Shown: positions 1 through 7,378 of the stretch, one piece after another | Numbering within the stretch: the stretch's first letter is position 1 | Layout: each line of letters starts with the position of its first letter | Origin: Planctomycetota bacterium | Lineage (GTDB): Bacteria; Planctomycetota; Planctomycetia; Pirellulales; Lacipirellulaceae | Length of the DNA stretch: 34,340 nt | Assembly (NCBI GenBank): GCA_013286045.1 | Contig: JABDGM010000039.1 | Location: forward strand, 1 to 34,340 | Direction of reading: 5' to 3' | Program-made: the position numbers and the translations under genes | The notes under the pieces: generated by a model | Told to the model about the DNA's origin: nothing | Databases searched by the model: none | What the model saw: the letters and a program-made list of their open reading frames with translations, nothing else

Positions 1-695
1 CCTTCGACATCCAGCGGCTTGCCGACGAGGCCCTTCAGCGGATCGACGTTCGCCAGCGATTGCGAGACTTCGAAATTGAGCGACTTCTCACCATCGGGGT
101 ACGTGGCGCTAATCGCGAAGACGCGCCACTCGTCGCCGTCTTTGCGGAGGTGAAGCTTGGTTTTATGGACGGCGCCGCCGGCGCGTACCAGCACGGGGAT
201 CTCGACAACGTCGCCATCGTACTTCGGGTTACCGACTTTAATCGCGGTGTTGCCGGCTTGGGGTTGCGGGAGGCCAACGAGCGGCGACTTGCCGCCTTCG
301 GTTATGAGGGACTCGGCTTTTTTGGTGAGACTCTGCTGGGCGACGGTGCGATCGGTGGTGCGAAGGTCGCTGTAGAAGCGGGATGCGAGGTCGGCCAAGG
401 CGGCATCGGTCGCTTTGTCAGTCGGCTTGTCAGCTGGCTTTTCGGTCGCGGCGGGCTGGGCTGCGATGAACTTGCGATCGGCATCGCTGAGTTTTTCGAG
501 CGGAACTTTCAGCTCCTGGCCGTCGTCGCGGCGGAGCGTGACGACGCCGTCTTGGATTTGTACCAACGTGGCGCTGATGTTGAACTTGCCGGTTGCGTCG
601 GTCCAATTGCGTTCTTCCGCGGCCGCTACGGCGGACAGCAGGAAAACAATCAATACTGCCGGCGTCCGACGCCCTCGCAAAACCTCGACTTGCAT
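1..695 (-). CDS. SHD1-domain secreted protein (3' end outside window)
   Basis: The frame is open from an ATG at 695 to the window edge, giving about 231 residues without the C-terminus. Residues 1-26 form a signal peptide with an arginine-bearing start, a hydrophobic core and an AAA cleavage region. Residues about 28-78 match an SLA1 homology domain 1 (SHD1): W-T-D-x-T-G-K-F near the start, then an xDGxVxL strand, and a VPLxKLSxxD ending. This module is abundant in exported planctomycete proteins, where its partner is unknown. A lysine/alanine/threonine-rich linker follows, then a second globular part of about 130 residues that I do not recognise. No operon partner is visible upstream; the next kilobase is gene-poor. 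Function is unknown beyond export and probable protein interaction. Confidence 0.85.
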   Translation of the reverse strand, partial: MQVEVLRGRRTPAVLIVFLLSAVAAAEERNWTDATGKFNISATLVQIQDGVVTLRRDDGQELKVPLEKLSDADRKFIAAQPAATEKPADKPTDKATDAALADLASRFYSDLRTTDRTVAQQSLTKKAESLITEGGKSPLVGLPQPQAGNTAIKVGNPKYDGDVVEIPVLVRAGGAVHKTKLHLRKDGDEWRVFAISATYPDGEKSLNFEVSQSLANVDPLKGLVGKPLDVE

Positions 696-985
696 GCTGC
701 GCTCCCCCTGTACCAATGCTTTAAGTGGCCCCGGTCGCGAGGCCGCGAGACTGTGAAAATTGTGTTTAAAGTATGACTTTGGGACGCGAAAACTTCAATG
801 AATGAAGGGTTTTTGGCGATGGAGCCGGGGATTTCGGCCGGGCCGTGTAACAGGGGCGGATGGGGGCGTAATAGATGGTGAAGCGGGTACGATTAACCCG
901 CGAAACCAAACGCACAACGCCCGCCTATGAAACACTTAAACGACTTTCAACTTCTCGCTTAACTCTTTAAGCCTCCCTCCAAACG

Positions 986-1016
986 CCGCCTGCCAGTTTT
1001 CGAACTGGGCAGGCGG
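986..1016. repeat. Strong hairpin with a TTCG loop
   Basis: The left arm 986-998 pairs with the right arm 1003-1016 with a single bulged base, closing on a TTCG tetraloop. The stem is about 13 base pairs and GC-rich at its base. The following bases are not T-rich, so it is not a classical intrinsic terminator on the plus strand. Confidence 0.7.
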
Positions 1017-1057
1017 TATCTGTTTGCGCGGTACGAACGCATGGGCGGGAGCCTCTT

Positions 1058-1089
1058 GCGGCTTCGCCGCACCGGTTCGAGAACCGGTG
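1058..1089. repeat. Two adjacent perfect hairpins
   Basis: GCGGC/GCCGC around TTC at 1058-1070 is followed directly by a perfect 9-bp inverted repeat, CACCGGTTC and GAACCGGTG, at 1070-1089. Just before them, 1044-1055 (GGCGGGAGCCTC) recurs at 23084-23095, in the untranslated leader of the queuosine transporter gene. This suggests a dispersed intergenic repeat family rather than a unique site. Confidence 0.6.
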
Positions 1090-1133
1090 GTACCCAATCC
1101 CGAATATTGGTGAATCTGGTGAACTCGATTTTT

Positions 1134-1238
1134 AAATACAATATTCCGGCCTTGGGGAACGTCGGACGCGCGCGTTTATCGAGAAAAATAGTCTCATCGC
1201 GAGGTGACTCGTTCCGGGACGGGGCGAATATTGTATTT
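1134..1238. repeat. 105-bp element bounded by 13-bp perfect inverted repeats
   Basis: The AT-rich 13-mer at 1134-1146 (AAATACAATATTC) is the exact reverse complement of 1226-1238. Inside it, GGAACG at 1156-1161 also pairs with CGTTCC at 1210-1215, so the element can fold into one long imperfect stem-loop. No transposase and no clear target-site duplication are visible. It could be a MITE-like element or a structured RNA. Confidence 0.55.
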
Positions 1239-1730
1239 CGAAGGTGTGTGAACGACAAAATTCGAATCACGGAATGGCGAAGCTCGAAACGGAAACGTCG
1301 GCGCGCAGCGCGATCCCTGGCTAACGGCTCGAAGCTGATAGCTGACGTCTTCTAATTAAGTTTTCAATGAGCGGGCCGCAGCCTTTGGAAGGACTGGGTG
1401 CGAATGGTTCGCAGGTCCGACCCTAGCATAGGTCCTGGCTCAAATTTAACAAAAAAGTGGTGAGTAAAGGGCGCGGGAATTCTAACCATAGATTGCGTTG
1501 AACGATCAGGTCGGACGCGCAGCGGCCGGGTGGTGGTTGCCGTTTTGCCGCTGTCGCGGATTTGGCGCGATAAGTTAGGTGAAGTTGGTAAAGCGTTGTG
1601 GCATGCGACGGCTTCGATTTGCGTTGATGACGTTGGTATGTCGTTTGCCTGAAATAGTAAGGACGTCGGCGGAATGAATTTATCGCTCACATTTGCTGGA
1701 CGCAGGCAAACTTAAAACGAGGAGACAATC

Positions 1731-2369
1731 ATGGCTAGGCATTCGGATCGCGGCGGAAGAACGGACTCGCGTGGAAACGAAGAACGAGGCCGCGGTTCCC
1801 AAAATCGCGGTGGTGCACACGCTGGGACCAGTCGCGGGGCACGGCATCTTAACGACGATATTGATACCGGCAATGCTCGGGATGAAGACCGGGGCGGCCA
1901 GCATGAAGAGGACTTCGAAGGGCACGGCGATAACGAGCAGGTATTCGGCGAAGTCCAGCAGGGCGATGTCTCTGGGTTCGGGCGGCCGCTGAGTTTTCAA
2001 GGAAAAGGTTTTTTCGGCGGTGGCGTGCCTTACCAGCAGAGCGTTCCGCATCGTGGAATGGGCAACGCGGTTGGCTATGGCCCCGGCCGACATGCGATTG
2101 GAGAACCGGGCGGCGGGCATCGCGGCAAGGGTCCGAAGGGGTATCAGCGTTCGGATGAACGGCTAACTGAAGACATCAATGAGCGGCTGACGCATGATGA
2201 TGACATCGACGCTAGCGAAATCTCAGTAGCGGTGGCAGGCGGTGAAGCTACGCTTTCGGGCACCGTAAACACGCGATTTGAAAAACGGCGTGCGGAGGAT
2301 TTGGCCGACGACGTAACTGGGATTTCACATGTGCAGAATAATTTGCGCGTAAAGAAGGCGCCGAAGTAG
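1731..2369 (+). CDS. BON-domain protein with a long Gly/Arg-rich N-terminus
   Basis: This 212-residue protein is preceded by GAGGAG, eight bases before the ATG, a good ribosome site. Residues 1-130 are charged and low-complexity, rich in Gly, Arg, Asp and His, with no signal peptide, so it is probably cytoplasmic. Residues about 141-207 form a BON domain: a KGYxRSDERLxEDINERL helix, an ASEISVxVxGGEATLSGTV strand pair, then a final helix and VQNNLRV. BON domains in OsmY-like proteins are linked to envelope and osmotic stress and may bind phospholipid. The KGYQRSDER entry into the domain is common in soil bacteria that carry stress-response clusters, and DUF892, Mn-catalase and a second BON protein are encoded nearby. 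A terminator follows at 2445-2492. The domain call is secure; the role is inferred. Confidence 0.85.
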   Translation: MARHSDRGGRTDSRGNEERGRGSQNRGGAHAGTSRGARHLNDDIDTGNARDEDRGGQHEEDFEGHGDNEQVFGEVQQGDVSGFGRPLSFQGKGFFGGGVPYQQSVPHRGMGNAVGYGPGRHAIGEPGGGHRGKGPKGYQRSDERLTEDINERLTHDDDIDASEISVAVAGGEATLSGTVNTRFEKRRAEDLADDVTGISHVQNNLRVKKAPK

Positions 2370-2444
2370 CAGTCGAGAGACTCATGTTGATAGACGTCTT
2401 ACTTCAACACTGTTGCCAGAGAACAATTTAATTACTTCTTTCTG

Positions 2445-2492
2445 TAGCCCGGGCCGTATTGCTGCGAGAGCGCAGCCGGCCCGGGCTATTTT
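2445..2492 (+). terminator. Intrinsic terminator after the BON gene
   Basis: A 12-bp GC-rich stem (2445-2456 with 2477-2488) encloses a second perfect 6-bp hairpin, GCTGCG-AGAG-CGCAGC (2461-2476). It is followed by ATTTTGTT. The position, 75 bases after the stop codon, and the T-run fit a rho-independent terminator. Confidence 0.7.
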
Positions 2493-2558
2493 GTTGACCG
2501 GCGGCTGACGATATGCTTTCGTCGGGGTCCGTTTTCGAAACGTTGAGGGAGGAACATC

Positions 2559-3035
2559 ATGGTCGGCGGGCGATTTTATGGTTACGCGATTGTGATAGCG
2601 CTCTTCGTGAACACGGTCGGTCTGCTGTTGGCTGAGGAACCGGCGGCAACTTCGCAGGAAAAAGCTGCCCGCGAGGAACTTGAGAAGGTGTTCCGAACGC
2701 AGCAGGAGGCTTGGAACCGGGGCGACGTCGACGCGTTTATGGAGCATTACTGGAAGAGCGACGATTTAACGTTCAGCTCGGGTGGCAAAACGACGCGCGG
2801 CTGGAAGGCTACGCTCGCTCGGTACAAGGAGCACTACCCGACGCGAGAATCGATGGGTCGGCTCACACTAAGTGAGTTTGAAATCACTTCGCTCGGTGAT
2901 GCGGCGGCGATGGTGCTTGGGCAGTGGAAGCTGGAGCGGGAGAAGGAGCCAGTGGGTGGGAACTTTACACTTGTTCTACGGAAGTTTGAGGGGCGCTGGG
3001 TGATTGTGCATGATCATACGTCGCGAGTGGAGTAG
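2559..3035 (+). CDS. Secreted NTF2-like (DUF4440/SnoaL-type) protein
   Basis: The 158-residue protein has a GGGAGG ribosome site ten bases before the ATG. Residues 1-25 are an N-terminal signal peptide ending at about LLLAEE. The rest is a cone-shaped NTF2-like fold: a first helix with the typical QQEAWNRGDVDAFMEHYW pattern, then SDDLTFSSGGKTTRGWxATLxRYKEHYP, and C-terminal strands ending WVIVHDHTSRVE. The family (DUF4440, SgcJ/YybH-like) covers ketosteroid-isomerase-like proteins whose substrates are mostly unknown, and many are non-enzymatic. It faces the Mn-catalase gene across a 62-base convergent gap. Family assignment is firm; substrate is unknown. Confidence 0.85.
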   Translation: MVGGRFYGYAIVIALFVNTVGLLLAEEPAATSQEKAAREELEKVFRTQQEAWNRGDVDAFMEHYWKSDDLTFSSGGKTTRGWKATLARYKEHYPTRESMGRLTLSEFEITSLGDAAAMVLGQWKLEREKEPVGGNFTLVLRKFEGRWVIVHDHTSRVE

Positions 3036-3097
3036 CCACGGCTTTTTCGGATCCTTCCGTCGAAGCGCTACGCCCGCTTAGCGGCTAAATGGGGTCG

Positions 3098-3877
3098 TTA
3101 TTTCGATGCCCGCTTTTTCGTGCGGGCTGAATTCGGCGTGTCGCCCGGTTTGCGCGTGGCCGGCGTTGCACTGCCATCGAACGCGGGGGCTTCGACGAAT
3201 TCCCAGTCGTCCCCTTCGTTCCACGGTCCGCGCGCATCAATTTCGCCGTCGTCGCCTTCGCCAGTCGAGTCATTGAAGAACTGATCGACCAGGCCGGGTG
3301 TGGGTGGAATTTTGCCGATCTCAAACGGATCTTTGCCCATGCTTACGAGTGCCGCCGTAAAGGCTTTCATGTGCGTGATTTCGCGCGTCATTAGGAATTG
3401 CAGCGCGTCTTTCGTGCCGGGGTCATCGCAAAAGTTGATCAGCCGCTCGTAGACGATCTTAGCGCGGGCTTCGGCTGCGATGTTGCTGCGCAAGTCGACA
3501 TCCAGCTCGCCCGTTATCTTCAGGTAGTCGGCAGTCCACGGATCACCCATGGAATTGAAGAGATTCACGCCTCCGCCGCCGGCGATCGCGATTAATGGGT
3601 CGGCTTCGGCGGCGTCGCGATCTGTTTTCATTGGCTTGAGATGCAGGCGCGCCAGCGCACCGACAATCTCCAAGTGACTGAGTTCTTCGGTGCCAATGTC
3701 CATGAGCAGATCCTTGCGTTCTGGATCTTCGCAGTTGAGGCCTTGAATCGAATACTGCATCGCGGCGGCCAGCTCTCCATTGGCGCCACCGAATTGCTCG
3801 AGAAGCATATTGCCGAAGCGAGGGTCCGGGGTGTCGACGTGGACCGTGTACATGAGTTTCTTAACGTGGTGATACAT
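3098..3877 (-). CDS. Manganese catalase
   Basis: This is a non-haem di-manganese catalase that disproportionates hydrogen peroxide. The 259-residue protein starts with the family hallmark MYHHVKKLMYTVHVDTPDPRF and has a ferritin-like four-helix core. Ligands that align with the Lactobacillus plantarum enzyme are E35 (NGEL), E65 and H68 (TEELSH), E136 (AAEAR) and H169 (EITHMKAF); the 33-residue spacing between the last two equals that of the known pair E148/H181. The C-terminal tail (about 200-259) is acidic and then lysine-rich and looks disordered. An AAGGA site precedes the ATG. It lies downstream of a DUF892 gene on the same strand, but a strong intrinsic terminator (3938-3969) separates them, so it probably has its own promoter or gets readthrough. 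No signal peptide: cytoplasmic. Confidence 0.94.
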   Translation of the reverse strand: MYHHVKKLMYTVHVDTPDPRFGNMLLEQFGGANGELAAAMQYSIQGLNCEDPERKDLLMDIGTEELSHLEIVGALARLHLKPMKTDRDAAEADPLIAIAGGGGVNLFNSMGDPWTADYLKITGELDVDLRSNIAAEARAKIVYERLINFCDDPGTKDALQFLMTREITHMKAFTAALVSMGKDPFEIGKIPPTPGLVDQFFNDSTGEGDDGEIDARGPWNEGDDWEFVEAPAFDGSATPATRKPGDTPNSARTKKRASK

Positions 3878-3937
3878 TGGAGGCTTCCTTAAAAGTTGGG
3901 TCGCACGAAGATCGATAGCCGCGAGTCGCGCAAGTGG

Positions 3938-3969
3938 AAAAGGGGCATGGCCGTGAGCGGCCCTGCCCC
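3938..3969 (-). terminator. Intrinsic terminator between DUF892 and Mn-catalase genes
   Basis: On the minus strand the arms are 3964-3969 plus 3958-3962 on one side and 3942-3947 plus 3949-3953 on the other, with one mismatch and a four-base loop. This 11-bp stem is followed in the direction of transcription by TTTT. It ends transcripts from the DUF892 side before the catalase gene. Confidence 0.7.
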
Positions 3970-3994
3970 CTTGCCTTTTGCATGGCAGGCAGGT

Positions 3995-4492
3995 TTATTT
4001 GCCGACGGTTTCAGCGGCTTTGTTAACGCTTTTGCTGACTTTCGTGAGAGTCTTGTCCGCGTTTTCTTCCTCGGCAAGGTTCTCGCTTAGTTGTTCCTTG
4101 GCGTTTGTGTAGCCAAGTGAGGTAGCCCAAGCGCAGAGACTGCCGTAAGTGGCTATTTCGTAATGCTCAACTTTTTGGGCGAGGGCGATGATGACGGCGT
4201 CCATCACTTCTGGATCCGCTTCTTCACCCATCATCTCCTCGGCTTCTTCGATCAGCCCGGCCATCGCTGCACACTTTTTGGCCTTGGCGGGTTTGTCGGT
4301 GTCGTCGAAAGCAGCTTCGACACGCTCGACCTGTCCCTTGGTTTCTTCCAAGTGTGTGGTGAGGGCATCGACGAGCTTCTCGTCGGTTGCCTTTTTGATC
4401 ATTTTCGGCAGGGCTTTAAGCAATTGCTTTTCGGCATGGTATACGTCGCAAAGCTCGTCGTAAAAAGCGTCTGCAAGAGTATCTAGAGACAT
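3995..4492 (-). CDS. DUF892 (YciE/YciF-like) ferritin-like stress protein
   Basis: The 165-residue protein begins at the ATG at 4492, which has GAAGGA eight bases upstream. A longer frame reaching 4684 would overlap the end of the next gene and is rejected. The sequence is a helical ferritin-like bundle: [20 protein letters not shown] in helix 1, [13 protein letters not shown] in helix 2, [20 protein letters not shown] in helix 3 and [14 protein letters not shown] in helix 4. The conserved Glu and His residues could bind two metal ions. DUF892 proteins are induced by osmotic, starvation or oxidative stress in several bacteria; their chemistry is not established. It is probably cotranscribed with the YflT-like and BON-lipoprotein genes upstream; a terminator follows. 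Confidence 0.9.
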   Translation of the reverse strand: MSLDTLADAFYDELCDVYHAEKQLLKALPKMIKKATDEKLVDALTTHLEETKGQVERVEAAFDDTDKPAKAKKCAAMAGLIEEAEEMMGEEADPEVMDAVIIALAQKVEHYEIATYGSLCAWATSLGYTNAKEQLSENLAEEENADKTLTKVSKSVNKAAETVGK

Positions 4493-4604
4493 AATGTTCC
4501 TTCTAAATTGATGGTTGAGGCGACTGTCGCCAGTTTCGAATAAGGTGACTGAGCTTGGACGAGCGTCGACTTCGCCGCTCATTCCCCTCCGGCTAAGGAG
4601 CATG

Positions 4605-5129
4605 TTATGCGCGGCTACTGGCGGCGGTCTCGCTCGAGGTTGAGATGTCCTCTCCGCCTGCGGCATCGAAGATGGCTTTCGCACGATCGGTCTCGGCTGA
4701 GTTTTCCGAGTGGACCGAAATGAGTGCGTTACCGCCCTTTACTTTGCCTTCATAGCGCTTGGCTTCGTATTCGGGGATTCCCATTCCGACCAGAGCGCCA
4801 GTTAAACCGCCGAGAGTTCCTCCGACGGTTGCGCCAGCCAGAGCGGCCATGATCGGACCTGCGGCGATGAGTGGCCCCACACCAGGGATAGCCAAAGCGC
4901 CAATACCGGCAAGCCAGCCAAGTCCCCCACCGAGGACAGCGCCCGTGCCAACACCAGTCGCGGCGCCTTCGGGGGCCTTCGTAGAGTTATCGACGGCAAA
5001 ATCTTTCGTGCCGCTCCGATCGGGCATAAGCACTGAGATGTCGGCATTTGAAAAAGCCGCCGCCTTTAGCCGATCGACGACCGACGCGGCTTGAGTGGCG
5101 TTAACGATACAGAATACGGCCTTAGCCAT
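4605..5129 (-). CDS. General-stress (YflT-like) protein with glycine-zipper membrane segment
   Basis: The 174-residue protein starts at an ATG with AAAGGA upstream. Residues 1-55 have an alternating strand/helix pattern ([30 protein letters not shown]) like the N-terminal domain of general stress proteins such as YflT. Residues about 58-115 are a glycine/alanine-rich hydrophobic hairpin with GxxxG spacing, a glycine zipper likely to insert in a membrane. Residues 117-160 return to an alpha/beta unit ([37 protein letters not shown]). It begins 27 bases after the stop of the BON lipoprotein gene, so the two are almost certainly cotranscribed. Its exact function is unknown. Confidence 0.8.
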   Translation of the reverse strand: MAKAVFCIVNATQAASVVDRLKAAAFSNADISVLMPDRSGTKDFAVDNSTKAPEGAATGVGTGAVLGGGLGWLAGIGALAIPGVGPLIAAGPIMAALAGATVGGTLGGLTGALVGMGIPEYEAKRYEGKVKGGNALISVHSENSAETDRAKAIFDAAGGEDISTSSETAASSRA

Positions 5130-5156
5130 GTTGTGATCCTTTGAGTACTGAAGCGA

Positions 5157-5603
5157 TTAAGGTTGAACTTCTAGCTGGTTCGTAACGTTTGCCGGTCCGG
5201 CGACGTCTTGTGCAATTTTGTCGACTTGCATTTTCTCGTCGTCAGATTTCACTGGTCCCCGCAGCGTTACTTTTCCATCTTGAGTGATGATTTTTACGTT
5301 TTGAGCGTTGACGGACATTTTTGTGTCGACAACACGCTTGCGAATGTTCGCTGTGATGTTGATGTCATTTTTATTCTCGTTCTGGTCGAACGGCGTTTTG
5401 GCGGCATCGGCCCGGTCGCGAACGTTGACCCCCGAGTTATCGCGCTTAGCCGCTGATGTGTCTGAAGTGCCGGAGCCTGTGTTCGAATCTGTCGCGGATG
5501 CGGTCGATGTGGCAGGCGCCGTATTTGTCGCAGGCTTCGTCGCGTCGTTGCAGCCGACCGACGTCGCGGTAATAAGAGCTGTGGTTAATAACGCGTACTT
5601 CAT
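5157..5603 (-). CDS. BON-domain lipoprotein
   Basis: The chosen start is the ATG at 5603 with a GGAG site; the frame continues upstream to 6047, but that part has no signal peptide or domain. The 148-residue product begins with a short lipoprotein signal whose lipobox is S-V-G-C, placing the lipid on Cys18. Residues 20-75 are a Thr/Ala/Ser-rich linker. Residues about 79-146 form one BON domain: NDINITANIRKRVVD, then VKIITQDGKVTLRGPV, then KIAQDVAGPANVTNQLEV. It should be anchored in the outer membrane or on the periplasmic face, unlike the cytoplasmic-looking BON protein at 1731. It is the first gene of a likely operon with the YflT-like and DUF892 genes. Confidence 0.88.
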   Translation of the reverse strand: MKYALLTTALITATSVGCNDATKPATNTAPATSTASATDSNTGSGTSDTSAAKRDNSGVNVRDRADAAKTPFDQNENKNDINITANIRKRVVDTKMSVNAQNVKIITQDGKVTLRGPVKSDDEKMQVDKIAQDVAGPANVTNQLEVQP

Positions 5604-6073
5604 CGGAGGCTCCGCAGAAAAATTGATGCTGGGTGGAACGGATGCGTAGAGCACTTGCCATACCGTCTCCAGTATTCGCGTGGGTCGGCCGTTCCCCAGT
5701 CCGGCCTGTTCTGGGCAAAAAGTGATGGGAATCGTGGTGCGAGCAGAAGTCTGGCGAAGTCGATTAATATTGGCGAGCGACCAAAATGGCGGACTTGAGC
5801 GGGCGAGCATGTCCGAGGCTTGGCGGACCAGTCTGAGAGGAAGCCCCTCACGCGACGCGACTACAGGATGAGATTTTTGCGAGGCCGAAATGCGGGAGAA
5901 GCTCTTGAGTCGACGGGCGGTGCTGAAGGAGACGGAGCGGAACCAATTCCATAGGTAGGACCTGCTACAATTGGGGGCGGAGCTTGGCGGACCTCCCTTC
6001 GGGCGGTGCTCCGTTGCCCTTGCCCTCGCCTGGCGCTTGATGGACACACTTTGACAAGTTGAGCCGCGGTGCG
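5604..6073. other. Divergent intergenic region, no gene seen
   Basis: This 470-base stretch separates the BON-lipoprotein gene (minus) from the SMP-30-like gene (plus). Frames through it lack domains and are shadows or extensions of the neighbours. A 6-bp hairpin (CGGAGC at 5978-5983 with GCTCCG at 6008-6013) is the only visible structure. A TTGACA at 6051 lies too close to the ATG to serve as a -35 box. Confidence 0.5.
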
Positions 6074-7306
6074 ATGACGCGCTTGAGGTTTCTGATTGCG
6101 GTGGTGATCGTTTCGGCGGGGGCGCGTTTGCGCGCTCAGATTCTTCCGCCGGGGGCGACGGCGCAGTTGCTGAATACGGGGTTCATGTTTACGGAAGGGC
6201 CGCTGTATGACGGGAATGGCGGGGTGTATTTCTCGGATATGGGGCCGTCGGCGCAGCAGGCGACCAAGCCTAGTCACATTTGGCGGTACGACATCGCGTC
6301 GGATACTTCTGCGATCGTCGATCCGATTTCTGGAGGGGCGAACGGGCTGATTAAGGATACGAGCGGACGCGTGATTTCGGCGGACCGGGAGCGGCGACAG
6401 ATATCGCGGCGGAGTGCGAGCGATATCACGACTGTCGAGACGGTGCTCGCGAGCAAATTCAATAACACCGCGTTCAATGGGCCGAACGATTTGGTGATGG
6501 ATGCGAGCGGCGGAATCTATTTCACCGATCCGGATTATGAAAATCGGCACTCATTGCCGGATGCGCTCTACTATTTGAGCGCGGCGGGGGAAGTGTTTCA
6601 GCGGCGGACGTTTACCGTGGTGGGCAACCAACGGCCGAACGGCCTCGTGTTGTCGCCGGACGGAACGATTCTGTATTTGTCGATCGAATCGGGCAAGCGA
6701 ATCATGGCCTATGATGTGGGAGCGAACGGCGCGTTGTCGAATGATCGGCAGTTTGCGATTACGACGGTGAACATGGCGGGGACGACGTTGCCCAATATCA
6801 CGAACGGGCCGGACGGTTTGACGATCGATGCGGCCGGCAATGTGTATGCGGCGGTGCAGAATGCGGTGTTTGCCTGGAATCCGGCGGGAGCGAGGCTGTT
6901 CGATTTGCCGGTATCGCAGGATCCGACGAATTTGAAATTTGGCGGCGTGGGTGGGCGGACGCTTTTTATTACGGGCGGGACGTCGCTGTTCAAGGTTGAT
7001 CTCAATGTTCCGGCGCCTGCGTTGGGGGATTACGACGGCAATGGGGTGGTCGATATGCGCGACTACGTAGTGTGGCGTAATTGGCTGGGCGCAACGGCGA
7101 ATTTGTCGGCCGATGGGAATGGGGATCGGGTAGTCGACGCCGGGGACTATGACGTGTGGCGGGCGCACTTCGGGCAGTCGGACGGAAGCGGGAGTTCATC
7201 AAGCGCTTTCATCGTGGTGCCGGAGCCTGCGAGTGGTTTGTTGCTGTGGATAGCGGGTGGAGTTGGCTTCTTGCGATGTCGTCGCGGGCGATCCTCGACC
7301 ACCTGA
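6074..7306 (+). CDS. SMP-30/gluconolactonase-like secreted protein with dockerin-like repeat and PEP-CTERM
   Basis: I chose the ATG at 6074, five codons after an in-frame TTG, because it starts a clean signal peptide (MTRLRFLIAVVIVSAGARLRAQ). Residues about 28-310 are a six-bladed beta-propeller of the SMP-30/gluconolactonase/LRE family, with F-T-E-G-P, F-N-G-P-N-D, YFTDPDY, RPNGLVLSPDG and GPDGLTIDAAGNVY blade motifs. These match the metal-site Glu and Asn and the Asp-rich loops of lactonases. Residues about 316-370 hold two EF-hand-like dockerin repeats (DYDGNGVVDMRDY, DGNGDRVVDAGDY) joined by WRNWLG and closing WRAHFGQ. The C-terminus is a PEP-CTERM signal: VPEPASG, a hydrophobic helix, then RCRRGR. 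The protein should be sorted by an exosortase to the cell surface. The sugar or lactone substrate is unknown. Confidence 0.9.
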   Translation: MTRLRFLIAVVIVSAGARLRAQILPPGATAQLLNTGFMFTEGPLYDGNGGVYFSDMGPSAQQATKPSHIWRYDIASDTSAIVDPISGGANGLIKDTSGRVISADRERRQISRRSASDITTVETVLASKFNNTAFNGPNDLVMDASGGIYFTDPDYENRHSLPDALYYLSAAGEVFQRRTFTVVGNQRPNGLVLSPDGTILYLSIESGKRIMAYDVGANGALSNDRQFAITTVNMAGTTLPNITNGPDGLTIDAAGNVYAAVQNAVFAWNPAGARLFDLPVSQDPTNLKFGGVGGRTLFITGGTSLFKVDLNVPAPALGDYDGNGVVDMRDYVVWRNWLGATANLSADGNGDRVVDAGDYDVWRAHFGQSDGSGSSSSAFIVVPEPASGLLLWIAGGVGFLRCRRGRSSTT

Positions 7307-7378
7307 TGAGCGATGACATCCCCGCGAGGGCGCTTTAGAATTCTTGATTCAATTGATTTCCATTGGATTAGGTCGGGC

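Larger units (their letters stand above)
696..1730. other. Gene-poor kilobase with several inverted repeats
   Basis: No open frame here looks like a gene. The three candidates of about 100 codons (959-1270 minus, 1041-1355 plus, 1364-1690 minus) have no recognisable domain, and the first two lie across strong palindromes and overlap each other on opposite strands. The stretch contains a GCGGGT/ACCCGC hairpin at 883-901, the hairpins at 986-1016 and 1058-1089, the long inverted repeat at 1134-1238, and a GCGAA/TTCGC hairpin at 1400-1412. It sits between two divergently transcribed genes, so both promoters should be here, but I could not pick a convincing -35/-10 pair. A structured RNA is possible but unproven. 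Confidence 0.6.

Noticed and set aside
1070..1093. tRNA-like TTCGA loop with GGTAC/GTACC flanks near 1030-1093
   Set aside because: There is no D-arm, anticodon arm or acceptor stem of tRNA length; the palindromes explain it better.
959..1690. Three open frames of about 100 codons in the gene-poor stretch
   Set aside because: Overlapping or antisense, no known domain, and two run through the palindromes.
4493..4684. N-terminal extension of the DUF892 frame
   Set aside because: It overlaps the end of the YflT-like gene and lacks family similarity; the ATG at 4492 has a ribosome site.
6051..6056. TTGACA as a -35 promoter box
   Set aside because: Only 17 bases before the ATG, with no -10 box before the start codon.
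5861..6550. 229-codon minus-strand frame
   Set aside because: It overlaps the SMP-30-like gene on the opposite strand; arginine- and proline-rich without a domain, typical of an antisense shadow of GC-rich coding DNA.
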